This document shows positions 44,270-53,167 of a stretch of 64,000 nucleotides of DNA, piece after piece. The translations under genes and the position numbers were made by a program. The notes beneath the pieces are model-generated. The model ran no database searches. It worked only from the letters and a program-made list of their open reading frames with translations, and was not told where the DNA came from. Each line of letters starts with the position of its first letter. The first letter of the stretch is position 1. This DNA is from Flavobacterium sp. UMI-01 (lineage in GTDB: Bacteria > Bacteroidota > Bacteroidia > Flavobacteriales > Flavobacteriaceae), in the NCBI RefSeq assembly GCF_019656315.1, contig NZ_BPLU01000008.1, forward strand, positions 349,140 through 413,139, in the 5' to 3' direction.

Positions 44270-45451
44270 TTGGAATCACTTAGAAAATTATTGAATAAAC
44301 TCAAGCCTAATTTTGAAAAAGGAGGAAAATTAGAAACGTTTTATCCTGCCTTTGACGCATTTGAAACTTTTTTATTTGTTCCTAACCATACAACACAAAG
44401 TAAGGGAACGCACGTGCGGGACGCAATAGATTTAAAGCGCACTATGATTTTAGTGGTATTGTCATTGCTTCCTTGTTTGTTATTTGGTATCTGGAATATC
44501 GGATACCAACACCACAAAGCGATAGGAATCCATCAGGTTCCATTACTAGACAATTTTATATATGGTGGCATCAAAGTACTACCTTTAATCTTAGTTTCTT
44601 ATGGAGCAGGACTTACTACTGAATTTGTTTTTGCCATCATCAGAAAACATACAATTAATGAAGGTTTTTTAGTTTCAGGAATGTTAATTCCGTTGATTAT
44701 GCCTATTGATATTCCGCTATGGATGTTGGCTGTTGCTACTATATTTTCAGTTATTATAGGAAAAGAAGTGTTTGGCGGAACAGGTATGAACATCTTAAAT
44801 CCAGCACTTACCGCTAGAGCTTTTCTTTTTTTTGCGTATCCTAGTAAAATGTCTGGGAACGAAATTTGGATTGATACCACCACAACAAACGGACAATCTC
44901 TAGTTGATGCTTACACAGGCGCAACAGCTTTGGGTGATGCCGCAGCAGGTTATGTCGATAAAATTCCGAGTATTATGGATGCTTTCATTGGAATTATTCC
45001 TGGTTCTGTTGGAGAAACCTCTACCCTTGCCTGCTTGTTAGGTGCTGCCATATTACTCTATACCGGAATTGGAAGCTGGCGCATTATGACTTCGGTTTTT
45101 ATAGGAGGTTTTTTAATGGCTTGGCTCTTTAATGCTTTTGGTAGTAATACTTTAATGCAGCTTTCACCGTTGCATCATTTAGTTTTAGGTGGTTTTGCTT
45201 TTGGTGCTATTTTTATGGCAACTGACCCCGTAAGCGCCACACAAACCAATACAGGAAAATACATCTATGGTTTTTTGATAGGAGTATTAGCCATTCTTTT
45301 TAGAGTATTTAACCCTGCCTATCCCGAAGGAATGATGTTAGCTATACTATTTATGAATGTGATGGCTCCATTGATTGATCATTATGTATTAGAAGCCAAT
45401 ATTAAAAGAAGATTAAAGCGAGTAAAGTCAATACAGAAACAAAATGGATAA
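44270..45451 (+). CDS. nqrB: Na+-translocating NADH:quinone reductase subunit B
   Basis: A 393-residue inner-membrane subunit with about ten spans. Signature TGATALGDAA includes the threonine that carries covalent FMN. The in-frame start appears to be TTG at 44270: a TAA is in frame at 44255-44257 and no ATG lies between, and the family N-terminus (LRKLLNKLKPNFEKGGK) begins at once. A TTG start would lower translation compared with its neighbours. An ATG at 44265 is out of frame. Confidence 0.95.
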   Translation: MESLRKLLNKLKPNFEKGGKLETFYPAFDAFETFLFVPNHTTQSKGTHVRDAIDLKRTMILVVLSLLPCLLFGIWNIGYQHHKAIGIHQVPLLDNFIYGGIKVLPLILVSYGAGLTTEFVFAIIRKHTINEGFLVSGMLIPLIMPIDIPLWMLAVATIFSVIIGKEVFGGTGMNILNPALTARAFLFFAYPSKMSGNEIWIDTTTTNGQSLVDAYTGATALGDAAAGYVDKIPSIMDAFIGIIPGSVGETSTLACLLGAAILLYTGIGSWRIMTSVFIGGFLMAWLFNAFGSNTLMQLSPLHHLVLGGFAFGAIFMATDPVSATQTNTGKYIYGFLIGVLAILFRVFNPAYPEGMMLAILFMNVMAPLIDHYVLEANIKRRLKRVKSIQKQNG

Positions 45452-46175
45452 AGACAGTAACAAAACAACTTTTATTTTTTCCTCTGTTATGGTAGTGGTA
45501 ATTGCTATACTACTTTCAGTAACAGCTATCAGTTTGGCACCTTATCAAGAAAGGAATAGTAACATTGAAAAAATGAAAAACATTCTCAACAGTGTTTCAA
45601 TTACTCCTAAAGATAGTCAGATAGAAACTACTTTTAAACAATACATTACACAACAAATTGTATTGAATAACAAGGGCGAGGCACTAAGTGGAAGTACAGC
45701 TGCCTTTGATGTAGATTTAAAAAAAGAAATGGACAAAATTAAATCAGGAAAGTCGGATGAGCGATTGTATCCTCTTTTCATTTGTACAAAAAACAATGAA
45801 AAATTCTACATCATACCTATCCGAGGCAAAGGTTTGTGGGGACCTATATGGGGCTACATTGCACTTGAAAGCGACAAAAACACCGTTTATGGGGTGAGTT
45901 TTGGTCATAAAAGTGAAACACCCGGTTTAGGAGCCGAAATTGAGACTGTTTCTTTTCAAGAGCAATTTAAAGGAAAAAAAATACGAAATGATTCAGGTGA
46001 ATTTATCTCAGTCAGTGTAATCAAAGGAGGAGCGGGTGTCACTAACCATCACGGTGTAGATGCAATTTCAGGAGCGACTATAACAAGTATCGGTGTTAGT
46101 GATATGATACGAAATACGCTTCAAAATTACATTCTGTATTTTGATAAAGAACAAGAAGTAGCAAATAACAATTAA
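45444..46175 (+). CDS. nqrC: Na+-translocating NADH:quinone reductase subunit C
   Basis: A 243-residue subunit with one N-terminal span and a periplasmic FMN-binding domain. The covalent FMN threonine is in the motif SGATITSIGV. GFGHKSETPGLGAEIE-like strand (SFGHKSETPGLGAEIETV) is present. Overlaps nqrB by eight bases. Confidence 0.95.
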   Translation: MDKDSNKTTFIFSSVMVVVIAILLSVTAISLAPYQERNSNIEKMKNILNSVSITPKDSQIETTFKQYITQQIVLNNKGEALSGSTAAFDVDLKKEMDKIKSGKSDERLYPLFICTKNNEKFYIIPIRGKGLWGPIWGYIALESDKNTVYGVSFGHKSETPGLGAEIETVSFQEQFKGKKIRNDSGEFISVSVIKGGAGVTNHHGVDAISGATITSIGVSDMIRNTLQNYILYFDKEQEVANNN

Positions 46176-46186
46176 AATAACAGGAT

Positions 46187-46867
46187 ATGAGCAAAGAAAA
46201 TGTAGCAGTTCCTGCAAAAGTAAAAAAGACAAAAGAGCCTTTGTTGTCTCCCAAAAACAAAAGGCTTTTGTACGACCCTCTGAATGATAATAATCCGATT
46301 ACAGTTCAGGTTTTAGGCATCTGTTCAGCGCTTGCTGTTACGGTGAAGATGAAGCCTTCAATCGTAATGGCACTTGCAGTGATAGTCGTATGTATGTGTT
46401 CTAATTTTATTATTTCATTAATTCGAAATATAATTCCAAATCGCATTCGCATTATAGTACAGCTAACAGTAGTTGCTACGATGGTCATTCTAGTAGATCA
46501 ATTTTTAAAAGCTTTTTTGTTTGATGTAAGCAAGCAACTTTCTGTTTTTGTGGGCTTAATAATTACAAATTGCATTATTATGGGACGATTAGAAGCCTTT
46601 GCTATGTCCAATAAACCTTGGCCTTCGTTACTAGATGGTATTGGAAACGGTTTTGGATATGGAGCAATTTTAATTATCGTTTCGATGATTCGAGAATTGT
46701 TTGGTTCAGGCGAATTGTTAGGGTATCGTGTAGTTCCTGATGTTATTTACGAAATGGGATATTTTAATAATAGCTTGGCAATTATGCCTCCTATGGCGTT
46801 AATTATAGTTGGCATTCTTATTTGGATACAAAGAAGTCGCAATCAAAAACTCATCGAATCTAAATAA
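46187..46867 (+). CDS. nqrD: Na+-translocating NADH:quinone reductase subunit D
   Basis: A 226-residue integral membrane protein with about six spans. Family blocks: PLNDNNPITVQVLGICSALAVT at the start, NCIIMGRLEAFAMSNKPWPS with an Fe-binding Cys, and ELFGSGELLG. Twelve bases after nqrC. Confidence 0.95.
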   Translation: MSKENVAVPAKVKKTKEPLLSPKNKRLLYDPLNDNNPITVQVLGICSALAVTVKMKPSIVMALAVIVVCMCSNFIISLIRNIIPNRIRIIVQLTVVATMVILVDQFLKAFLFDVSKQLSVFVGLIITNCIIMGRLEAFAMSNKPWPSLLDGIGNGFGYGAILIIVSMIRELFGSGELLGYRVVPDVIYEMGYFNNSLAIMPPMALIIVGILIWIQRSRNQKLIESK

Positions 46868-46919
46868 TCAAGCTATTTTAATGCTTAGTAATTCACAAAA
46901 ATAAATTAAACTTTTCATC

Positions 46920-47534
46920 ATGGAGCATATCAATATTTTTATAAAAGCCATTTTTATTGAGAACATGATATTTGCTTATTTTTTGGGCATGTGTTCCTAC
47001 TTAGCTATTTCCAAAACCGTCAAAAGTGCTTTGGGATTAGGATTAGCGGTAACTTTTGTCTTATTTATTTCGGTGCCTGTCTGTTATCTTTTGGAAAAAT
47101 ACATTTTAAAGGCAGGAGCTTTGCGATGGATTTCAACCGAATATGAAACCGTTGATCTTAGTTTTTTAAGTTTTATCATGTTTATTGCAACCATAGCTTC
47201 AATTGTACAATTAGTCGAAATGATTATTGAAAAATTTGCGCCTGCATTGTATAGTTCCTTGGGGATATTTTTACCCTTAATTGCCGTGAATTGCTCCATT
47301 TTAGGAGGAGCTTTGTTTATGCAAGAAAGAGAATATGCCTCCTTAGGCGAAGCAACTGCATTTGCTTTAGGTTCGGGTATAGGATGGTTATTGGCTATTA
47401 TTGCTTTAGCAGCTATACGAGAAAAATTACGCTATTCCAATGTTCCTGCCCCTTTAAGAGGTTTAGGTATAACATTTATTTTAACAGGCTTAATGGCTAT
47501 TGCCTTTATGAGCTTTATGGGCATATCATTATAA
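46920..47534 (+). CDS. nqrE: Na+-translocating NADH:quinone reductase subunit E
   Basis: A 204-residue membrane subunit with six spans, homologous to NqrD in inverted topology. Blocks seen are [19 protein letters not shown] and [16 protein letters not shown], whose Cys residues, together with NqrD, bind iron between the spans. Confidence 0.95.
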   Translation: MEHINIFIKAIFIENMIFAYFLGMCSYLAISKTVKSALGLGLAVTFVLFISVPVCYLLEKYILKAGALRWISTEYETVDLSFLSFIMFIATIASIVQLVEMIIEKFAPALYSSLGIFLPLIAVNCSILGGALFMQEREYASLGEATAFALGSGIGWLLAIIALAAIREKLRYSNVPAPLRGLGITFILTGLMAIAFMSFMGISL

Positions 47535-47553
47535 ATCTTTAATCCAATTGAAA

Positions 47554-48819
47554 ATGATTCTATTTAGTATTGATACAACCACAATCATTTCTAGCATAAT
47601 TGTTTTTTTATTATTCAATTCGCTTTTGGTATATATCATTTTGTATGCTAAATCCAAATTGACGCCATCTGGTCTTGTGAAAATTGTGATAAACAAAGAA
47701 GACGAATTGGAAACAGAAGCAGGAGCTTCACTACTTGCCACACTTTCGAATAAAAAAATATTTTTACCTTCAGCTTGCGGCGGTGGTGGCACTTGTGGCA
47801 TGTGTAGATGCCAAGTATTATCAGGAGGTGGTGCTATATTACCAACAGAAACGCCTTATTTTTCTAGAAAAGAACAACAAGACAACTGGCGATTGGGTTG
47901 TCAAGTTAAGGTTAAACAAAACATGGAAATTGTAGTTCCTACAAGTGTCATGGGAATTAAAAAATGGGAATGCGAAGTGGTTTCAAATAACAATGTTGCA
48001 ACCTATATAAAAGAACTCGTAGTGCAATTGCCTAAAGGTGAATTTTTAGATTTTCAACCCGGTTCTTATATTCAATTAGATGTTCCTGAATGTGAAATAG
48101 ATTTCAAAACTGATCTTTATAAAATTGACGATCGTTTCAAATCTGATTATGATAAATTCGGGATTTGGGATTTAATCATGAAAAATCCAGAGCCTATTTT
48201 TAGAGCTTATTCTATGGCAAATCATCCTGCCGAAGGAAATATTATCATGCTCAATATCCGTCTTGCTACTCCTCCATTTGACCGTAAAGCGGGTGGATTT
48301 ATGAAGGTCAATCCTGGTGTTTCGTCTTCTTATGTTTTTTCGTTAAAACCAGGTGATAAAGTGGCTATCGCAGGTCCGTTTGGTGATTTTCATATCAAAC
48401 CTACACAAAGAGAAATGGTTTATATAGGTGGTGGTGCAGGAATGGCCCCGTTGCGTTCGCACCTATTTCATTTGTTTCATACATTAAAAGAAAAAAATCG
48501 AAAAATAAGTTTTTGGTATGGCGGAAGATCCTCTAAAGAAGTGTTTTATACTGATGATTTTAGAAAAATTGAAGCTGAATTTCCTAATTTCGAATACAAT
48601 ATAGCCTTATCCGAACCCTTACCTGAAGACAATTGGACAGGTTTTACGGGTTTTATCCACAATGTATTATTTGAGAATTATTTAAAAAATCATGAGTCAC
48701 CAGAAGATATCGAATATTATATTTGTGGGCCTCCCTTGATGAATGCAGCCGTCTTTAAAATGTTAGACGAACTAGGAGTTCCTCCTGAAAATATTGCTTT
48801 TGATGATTTTGGAGGATAA
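47554..48819 (+). CDS. nqrF: Na+-translocating NADH:quinone reductase subunit F
   Basis: A 421-residue subunit. I use ATG 47554; a TTG two codons earlier is less likely. One N-terminal span, then a 2Fe-2S ferredoxin domain with Cys near 75, 81, 84 and 116 (SACGGGGTCGMCRC, WRLGCQV), then an FAD domain (RAYSMANHP) and an NADH-binding domain (VYIGGGAGMAPLRSH, YYICGPPLMNAA). It takes electrons from NADH. Completes nqrABCDEF. Confidence 0.95.
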   Translation: MILFSIDTTTIISSIIVFLLFNSLLVYIILYAKSKLTPSGLVKIVINKEDELETEAGASLLATLSNKKIFLPSACGGGGTCGMCRCQVLSGGGAILPTETPYFSRKEQQDNWRLGCQVKVKQNMEIVVPTSVMGIKKWECEVVSNNNVATYIKELVVQLPKGEFLDFQPGSYIQLDVPECEIDFKTDLYKIDDRFKSDYDKFGIWDLIMKNPEPIFRAYSMANHPAEGNIIMLNIRLATPPFDRKAGGFMKVNPGVSSSYVFSLKPGDKVAIAGPFGDFHIKPTQREMVYIGGGAGMAPLRSHLFHLFHTLKEKNRKISFWYGGRSSKEVFYTDDFRKIEAEFPNFEYNIALSEPLPEDNWTGFTGFIHNVLFENYLKNHESPEDIEYYICGPPLMNAAVFKMLDELGVPPENIAFDDFGG

Positions 48820-48876
48820 TCATTTAGATAACCAAATAAAAATATTTCTTAATTAAACCTGTTTCAAAACAATCAG

Positions 48877-49884
48877 ATGATAAAAACGTTATGGGGTATT
48901 ATTTGTTGCACCTGTCTTTTGGGTAGTTGTACTTCTCCAAACGATACAACCATTTTTCTGAGTGGCAAAACACAAGGAACCACTTACCATATCACTTATT
49001 TGTCTCCAAATGGAAAAGCATTTCAAAAAGAAATAGACGCTATACTTAAGAATATTGATGCTTCGATGTCCACTTGGGAACCCAATTCAATTATTTCTAG
49101 AATAAATGACAATGATACCACTGTGGTAATTGATGATTATTTTAGAAGGGTTTACACCCAATCTGTTGTTATTTCAGAAGCCACAGAAGGTGCCTTTGAT
49201 TGTACTATTGGTCCTTTAGTTAATGCTTATGGCTTTGGTTCTACTACAAAAAAAACGCTTGATAAAACAAAGGTAGATAGTTTATTACAGCTTGTTAATT
49301 ATCGAAAAATAACGCTCAGAAACAATAAAATAATCAAAGAAAAACCCGAAATTAAAATCGATTTTAATGCTATTGCCCAAGGCTTTTCGGTAGATATTTT
49401 AGCTGATTTTTTAGAGCGTCAAGGAATAAAAAATTATTTGATTGAAATAGGCGGCGAAATCAAAACCAAAGGAAAAAAAGGAAAAAATAATTGGAAAGTA
49501 GGCATAGAACAGCCCATTGACAATCCTGATTCACAAAGAAATTTAGAGGCCATAATAACTTTAGAAAACAAAGCGTTGGCTACTTCAGGAAATTATCGAA
49601 AATTCTATGTTGAGGGCAATCAAAAATTTTCACACATCATTAATCCGAAAACAGGATATCCAGCCAAACATAATTTATTAAGCACTACCGTAATCGCTGA
49701 TGACGCCACTACCGCTGATGCTTATGCCACTGCCTTTATGGTGATGGGACTCTCTAAGTCGATTGCTTTTATTGAAAAAAACAAACACTTACATCTTGAA
49801 GCTTATTTTATTTATGACGAAAAGGGCAACTGGAAAACGTATGCTTCTGAAAGTCTTAAAACACGTATTCAAAAAGCCGATTAA
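48877..49884 (+). CDS. apbE: FAD:protein FMN transferase ApbE
   Basis: A 335-residue lipoprotein (LLGSCTSPN lipobox). Signature blocks: STWEPNSIISRIND, AFDCTIGPLVNAYGFG, KIDFNAIAQGFSVDIL and ALATSGNYRKFYVEG, and the C-terminal TTADAYATAFMVMG. It attaches FMN to the threonines of NqrB and NqrC. It is 57 bases after nqrF and likely in the same operon. Confidence 0.96.
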   Translation: MIKTLWGIICCTCLLGSCTSPNDTTIFLSGKTQGTTYHITYLSPNGKAFQKEIDAILKNIDASMSTWEPNSIISRINDNDTTVVIDDYFRRVYTQSVVISEATEGAFDCTIGPLVNAYGFGSTTKKTLDKTKVDSLLQLVNYRKITLRNNKIIKEKPEIKIDFNAIAQGFSVDILADFLERQGIKNYLIEIGGEIKTKGKKGKNNWKVGIEQPIDNPDSQRNLEAIITLENKALATSGNYRKFYVEGNQKFSHIINPKTGYPAKHNLLSTTVIADDATTADAYATAFMVMGLSKSIAFIEKNKHLHLEAYFIYDEKGNWKTYASESLKTRIQKAD

Positions 49885-50069
49885 GATTTACATTTTTCTT
49901 GTGGTTTAGCCCCACAGATACTACACACCTCCCCTTCTTCACTTTGCACTAACGGATTGTTACTGCTACATGTACCTGAAAAGCGTCCGTTTTTTTTAAT
50001 TAAAAGTTTGATGGCAAGTCCCATTATCGCCAGACCTAAAAACAAAACAGCAAGAATAATAGTAATCAT
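49881..50069 (-). CDS. Small Cys-rich membrane protein, NqrM-like
   Basis: A 62-residue protein: one N-terminal membrane span (ILAVLFLGLAIMGLAIKLLI) followed by a short cytoplasmic tail with four cysteines, GTC then CSIC and C near the C-terminus (KNGRFSGTCSSNNPL, EVCSICGAKP). Length, single span and four cysteines fit NqrM, which delivers iron to Na+-NQR during its maturation. It converges on apbE with a four-base overlap, on the opposite strand instead of downstream as in Vibrio. Homology to NqrM is my inference; the cysteine spacing is not identical to Vibrio. Confidence 0.55.
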   Translation of the reverse strand: MITIILAVLFLGLAIMGLAIKLLIKKNGRFSGTCSSNNPLVQSEEGEVCSICGAKPQEKCKS

Positions 50070-50087
50070 AGTATTGTTTTTGAATAA

Positions 50088-50525
50088 TTATTTGGCTTTT
50101 GTTCCGTGAATATACGAATCCAAATGATCAATGGTGTTTTTTTGTAATTCAATAATTGATTTTACAACATCTCCAATAGAGACAATACCTACTACGTTGC
50201 TATCCTCCACAACAGGTAAATGTCTTACTCTTTTATTTGTGATCAAATCCATGCAATAATAAATGTCATCATTGGGATGTACGCTGATGATTTCCTCATC
50301 CATAATTTCATGAACAAAAGTTTCTTTGGAAGCTTTATTTTTCAGAACTACTTTTCGGGCATAATCTCTCTCCGATAAAATCCCTTTCAAAAGATTATCT
50401 TCGATGACTAAAACAGCTCCTATATTTCTTTCTCCCATGATTCTTAATGCTTCATAAACGGTAATGTTGGATGGGATGGAATGGATATCGTATCCTTTTT
50501 CGGTGAGTATTTGATTTACAGTCAT
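50088..50525 (-). CDS. CBS-domain protein
   Basis: A 145-residue protein made of two CBS motifs: VYEALRIMGERNIGAVLVIED then LKGILSERDYARKVVLK, and the second ISVHPNDDIYYCMDLITNKR, VRHLPVVEDSNVVGIVSIGDVVKS. It should bind an adenosyl ligand and act as an energy-sensing regulator. No catalytic domain. Immediately after NqrM-like gene on the same strand. Confidence 0.85.
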   Translation of the reverse strand: MTVNQILTEKGYDIHSIPSNITVYEALRIMGERNIGAVLVIEDNLLKGILSERDYARKVVLKNKASKETFVHEIMDEEIISVHPNDDIYYCMDLITNKRVRHLPVVEDSNVVGIVSIGDVVKSIIELQKNTIDHLDSYIHGTKAK

Positions 50526-50634
50526 AATTGATGGTTTTTATGTTATCCTTAAATTTAATAAAAAATACAGTTCAAACTCGTAAAAAATAGTTAATTATTT
50601 CTTTATATTATTCTGAATACCAATATTATGACAT

Positions 50635-50672
50635 AAAAAAACTCAAGTAGAACCAATTTTCTTTCTTGAGTT
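50635..50672 (-). terminator. Terminator of the M23-like gene
   Basis: Stem AACTCAAG/CTTGAGTT (50640-50647 with 50665-50672), with a T-run on the minus strand (six bases at 50635-50640). The gene stop is at 50720. Confidence 0.75.
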
Positions 50673-50719
50673 TTTCAAATTTTTTTTAAAAAGCTTTTGA
50701 TTCACTTTTAGCCTATTTA

Positions 50720-51667
50720 TCAAATGGATTTGCTTTTCAAATGCTGTTTCATTTCCCGTTTGGACATTTCTTTGGTGATTAAAGTAGCATTGGATTCAGC
50801 TGTGTAACTGTCTTTGGGTACAATCTTGATTACCCCTTCTTTTGTATAAAAATAAGGCGTTAGATAGGCATACGGACTTTTTGCTGTTTTAAATGTCGCA
50901 TTGGTATTATCAACTTTTCTATTTTGATCGTAATAATAAATATTAAAATGCAAAACATGGCGGCTGTTATCAAATTTACTCAATACCCCCAACATGGTCT
51001 CTGGATAAACTACATCGCCTAATTTTACTTTAAAACTGTCTTTTTTAAAACCTTTGTAAATGGCATAGGTTCCATCTTCATGCTCAATTAAAACTGAATT
51101 GGTTTTACTTGTAAAAATGACACGTGATAAAGTATCCATTTGGTATTCATTTTTAATTTGAACAACAATTCCTTTTCTCATTGCATAAACACTATCTGGA
51201 GTTTTACTACTCACACTATAGGATTTCCATGACTCAATTTTTTCTGCTCCATAGTATTTTTCGTTTACATTGTTGCTTTCTTGAACTGTAATTTTTTTCC
51301 TTTTCTTAAATGGGAGTATATATTGAAAAAGGCTATCCACTTTAGGTTCGTTATTTCCTAGAGAATACGAAACGGAATAAGCAAAATTAATCGGCGCCTC
51401 TTTATTTTCTGGGTTAAGTCTAATCAAATCCCCTTGATCGTATTTTAATACTTTTTCAAAATCACTAACATAAGTGTTATTAAAATTCGTGAATTTTAAT
51501 TTTACAACATAACTCCCAGGCATTTTTTTAATATACTTAATATCCACGGTGTTGTCGTTATTTCGCACAGAAGTTACTTCAATCACATTTTGTTGCGCTA
51601 ATGTTTTGATGCTTGTACCAAGACAAACCAAAGTTATCCCAATGATAAAGGGTAATTTTAATTTCAT
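50720..51667 (-). CDS. Exported M23 (LytM)-like domain protein, zinc ligands missing
   Basis: A 315-residue secreted protein (signal MKLKLPFIIGITLVCLG to near residue 24). The C-terminal half has the duplicated-hybrid fold of LytM peptidases: VYAMRKGIVVQIKNEY, SVLIEHEDGTYAIYKGF and VKLGDVVYPETMLG, then VLHFNIYYY. In active M23 peptidases this region has H-x3-D and an H-x-H; here only a single H is left, so no catalysis is expected. Such degenerate LytM proteins often act as cofactors for amidases (EnvC/NlpD-like). Function here is inferred. Confidence 0.65.
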   Translation of the reverse strand: MKLKLPFIIGITLVCLGTSIKTLAQQNVIEVTSVRNNDNTVDIKYIKKMPGSYVVKLKFTNFNNTYVSDFEKVLKYDQGDLIRLNPENKEAPINFAYSVSYSLGNNEPKVDSLFQYILPFKKRKKITVQESNNVNEKYYGAEKIESWKSYSVSSKTPDSVYAMRKGIVVQIKNEYQMDTLSRVIFTSKTNSVLIEHEDGTYAIYKGFKKDSFKVKLGDVVYPETMLGVLSKFDNSRHVLHFNIYYYDQNRKVDNTNATFKTAKSPYAYLTPYFYTKEGVIKIVPKDSYTAESNATLITKEMSKREMKQHLKSKSI

Positions 51668-51676
51668 AAAGTAGTT

Positions 51677-52381
51677 TTATAATAGTTGATTGATAAATTG
51701 ATAGGTTAGAGAGATTGATATAGCGAGTCCAAAACTAAGTAACGTCCCTACTAATACATATTCAGTGAGATTTCTATCATTGGCATTATTCAAATCTCCA
51801 AAACGAAAAATAGATTTAGCTCCTAGTAAGAACCCCACTCCTTCCCAATAATTCATTGTTATAAATAAAAAAATAAAAAGTCGTTCCAGCATACCGATGA
51901 ATTTACCCGCTTGATTAGGGTTTTGTTCTTTCATTTTCCATTTGGAGAGCAAAATTTTAATCACCACGGCGGCAACCTGAGTTTGCATGATGAACGCCAT
52001 TAAGAGTAGTAACATTTTCGAAACCAAAAGTGGTTCTGCTTTAAAATAATAAGGTTCATATTGGTAAACAACCAATACGATAACTAGTAAATGTGCCAAT
52101 TGGTCTAAAAAAAATAAAGAAATTGTATTCTTTTTATTTTGGTAAATAGCTTTACATCTATCAATGATATAATGCGTTACGAGTACCGTTAAAATGCCTA
52201 ACCAGTATCTAAATTGAAATTGTAACGCTATCAATAGTACCACGCCATGAACACCAATATGATAACTAAGGTATTTTGTATGCTGTTTATGCGTTAGTCT
52301 GGCCTGTACCCATTTGTCAGGTTGCAATAAAAAATCTCCTATAATATGTGCTAATAAAAAAGGAATCAGTAATGTTAACAT
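51677..52381 (-). CDS. DUF3307 membrane protein
   Basis: A 234-residue integral membrane protein with about six spans. DUF3307 hallmark at the start, FLLAHIIGDFLLQPDKWVQ, with HYIIDRCKAIYQNK-like cytosolic loop. It overlaps the SatD-like gene by seven bases, so they form one transcript. Role unknown. Confidence 0.82.
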   Translation of the reverse strand: MLTLLIPFLLAHIIGDFLLQPDKWVQARLTHKQHTKYLSYHIGVHGVVLLIALQFQFRYWLGILTVLVTHYIIDRCKAIYQNKKNTISLFFLDQLAHLLVIVLVVYQYEPYYFKAEPLLVSKMLLLLMAFIMQTQVAAVVIKILLSKWKMKEQNPNQAGKFIGMLERLFIFLFITMNYWEGVGFLLGAKSIFRFGDLNNANDRNLTEYVLVGTLLSFGLAISISLTYQFINQLL

Positions 52382-52977
52382 AATGCTACAATCGTTTTTT
52401 GATAATAAACCAGTAATTGATGGAGTTCATCATATCCCCCTCGTTTCAAAGCCTCACTAATATTTCCTTGTCTTTTTTTAGGAAGACTTTCTGCAATTTC
52501 TTTTTGACTCATCAAAGGATTTTGAAGTTTCCATAAGACTACTTCGGCTGTTTTTGGAGTCCATTTATCCATTGTCAAAGAGGCCAATTGCAACATGGTG
52601 TTTAAGGTTATATCCCAATCTTGCCAAGGTGATTGTAATGCCAAAGTTTGTTTGCTCAGTCCATCGAAACAAGTCCCTGAATTTAAAAAGGCTGTTCCAT
52701 TTGATTCTGTTACTTTATCTGTTTGGTATTCTACCTCGCCTATTCCTATTGCCATTCGTACATTGATATCTTTGCTTTTTAAAAAAGATTTGATAACAAA
52801 ACTTATGTGCAAGGCTTGTTCTGGAGTTACAATCAATTGAAAACTATCTCCTCTAAAAATTTCCCATTCCTTAGGATTGGTTCCGTATTGATTTAGGACC
52901 TCTTTTAAAGCCGTTAGCCATAACGATGCCTCTTTTTGTCGTGACTGGATGATATCTCCAGTGATTACTGCTACCAT
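52375..52977 (-). CDS. SatD-like protein
   Basis: A 200-residue cytoplasmic protein similar in pattern to SatD (VAVITGDIIQSRQ at the N-terminus, then WEIFRGDSFQLIV and VRMAIGIGEVEY). A C-terminal helix-turn-helix-like segment LMSQKEIAESLPKKRQGNIS could bind DNA. Paired with the DUF3307 protein downstream, which in other bacteria is also next to SatD. Function unknown. Confidence 0.75.
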   Translation of the reverse strand: MVAVITGDIIQSRQKEASLWLTALKEVLNQYGTNPKEWEIFRGDSFQLIVTPEQALHISFVIKSFLKSKDINVRMAIGIGEVEYQTDKVTESNGTAFLNSGTCFDGLSKQTLALQSPWQDWDITLNTMLQLASLTMDKWTPKTAEVVLWKLQNPLMSQKEIAESLPKKRQGNISEALKRGGYDELHQLLVYYQKTIVALC

Positions 52978-53167
52978 AACTTTTTTCTTGTAAAGATATC
53001 TATTTAAAAGAAGATATTATAAAATATCTACAAAAAAGCATATATTTTAAATTATCTTTCAATTAACAGATATTTTAATCCTATAAAGATTTACAGATAA
53101 TTCAAATTAGAATAAAAGTAAGTAAATTTTTAAAGCAAATAATAATTGACTTTCGATTTATTAAAAA

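Noticed and set aside
47291..47542. 83-codon plus-strand frame inside nqrE
   Set aside because: It is an off-frame read of nqrE with a cysteine/arginine-rich composition typical of shadows.
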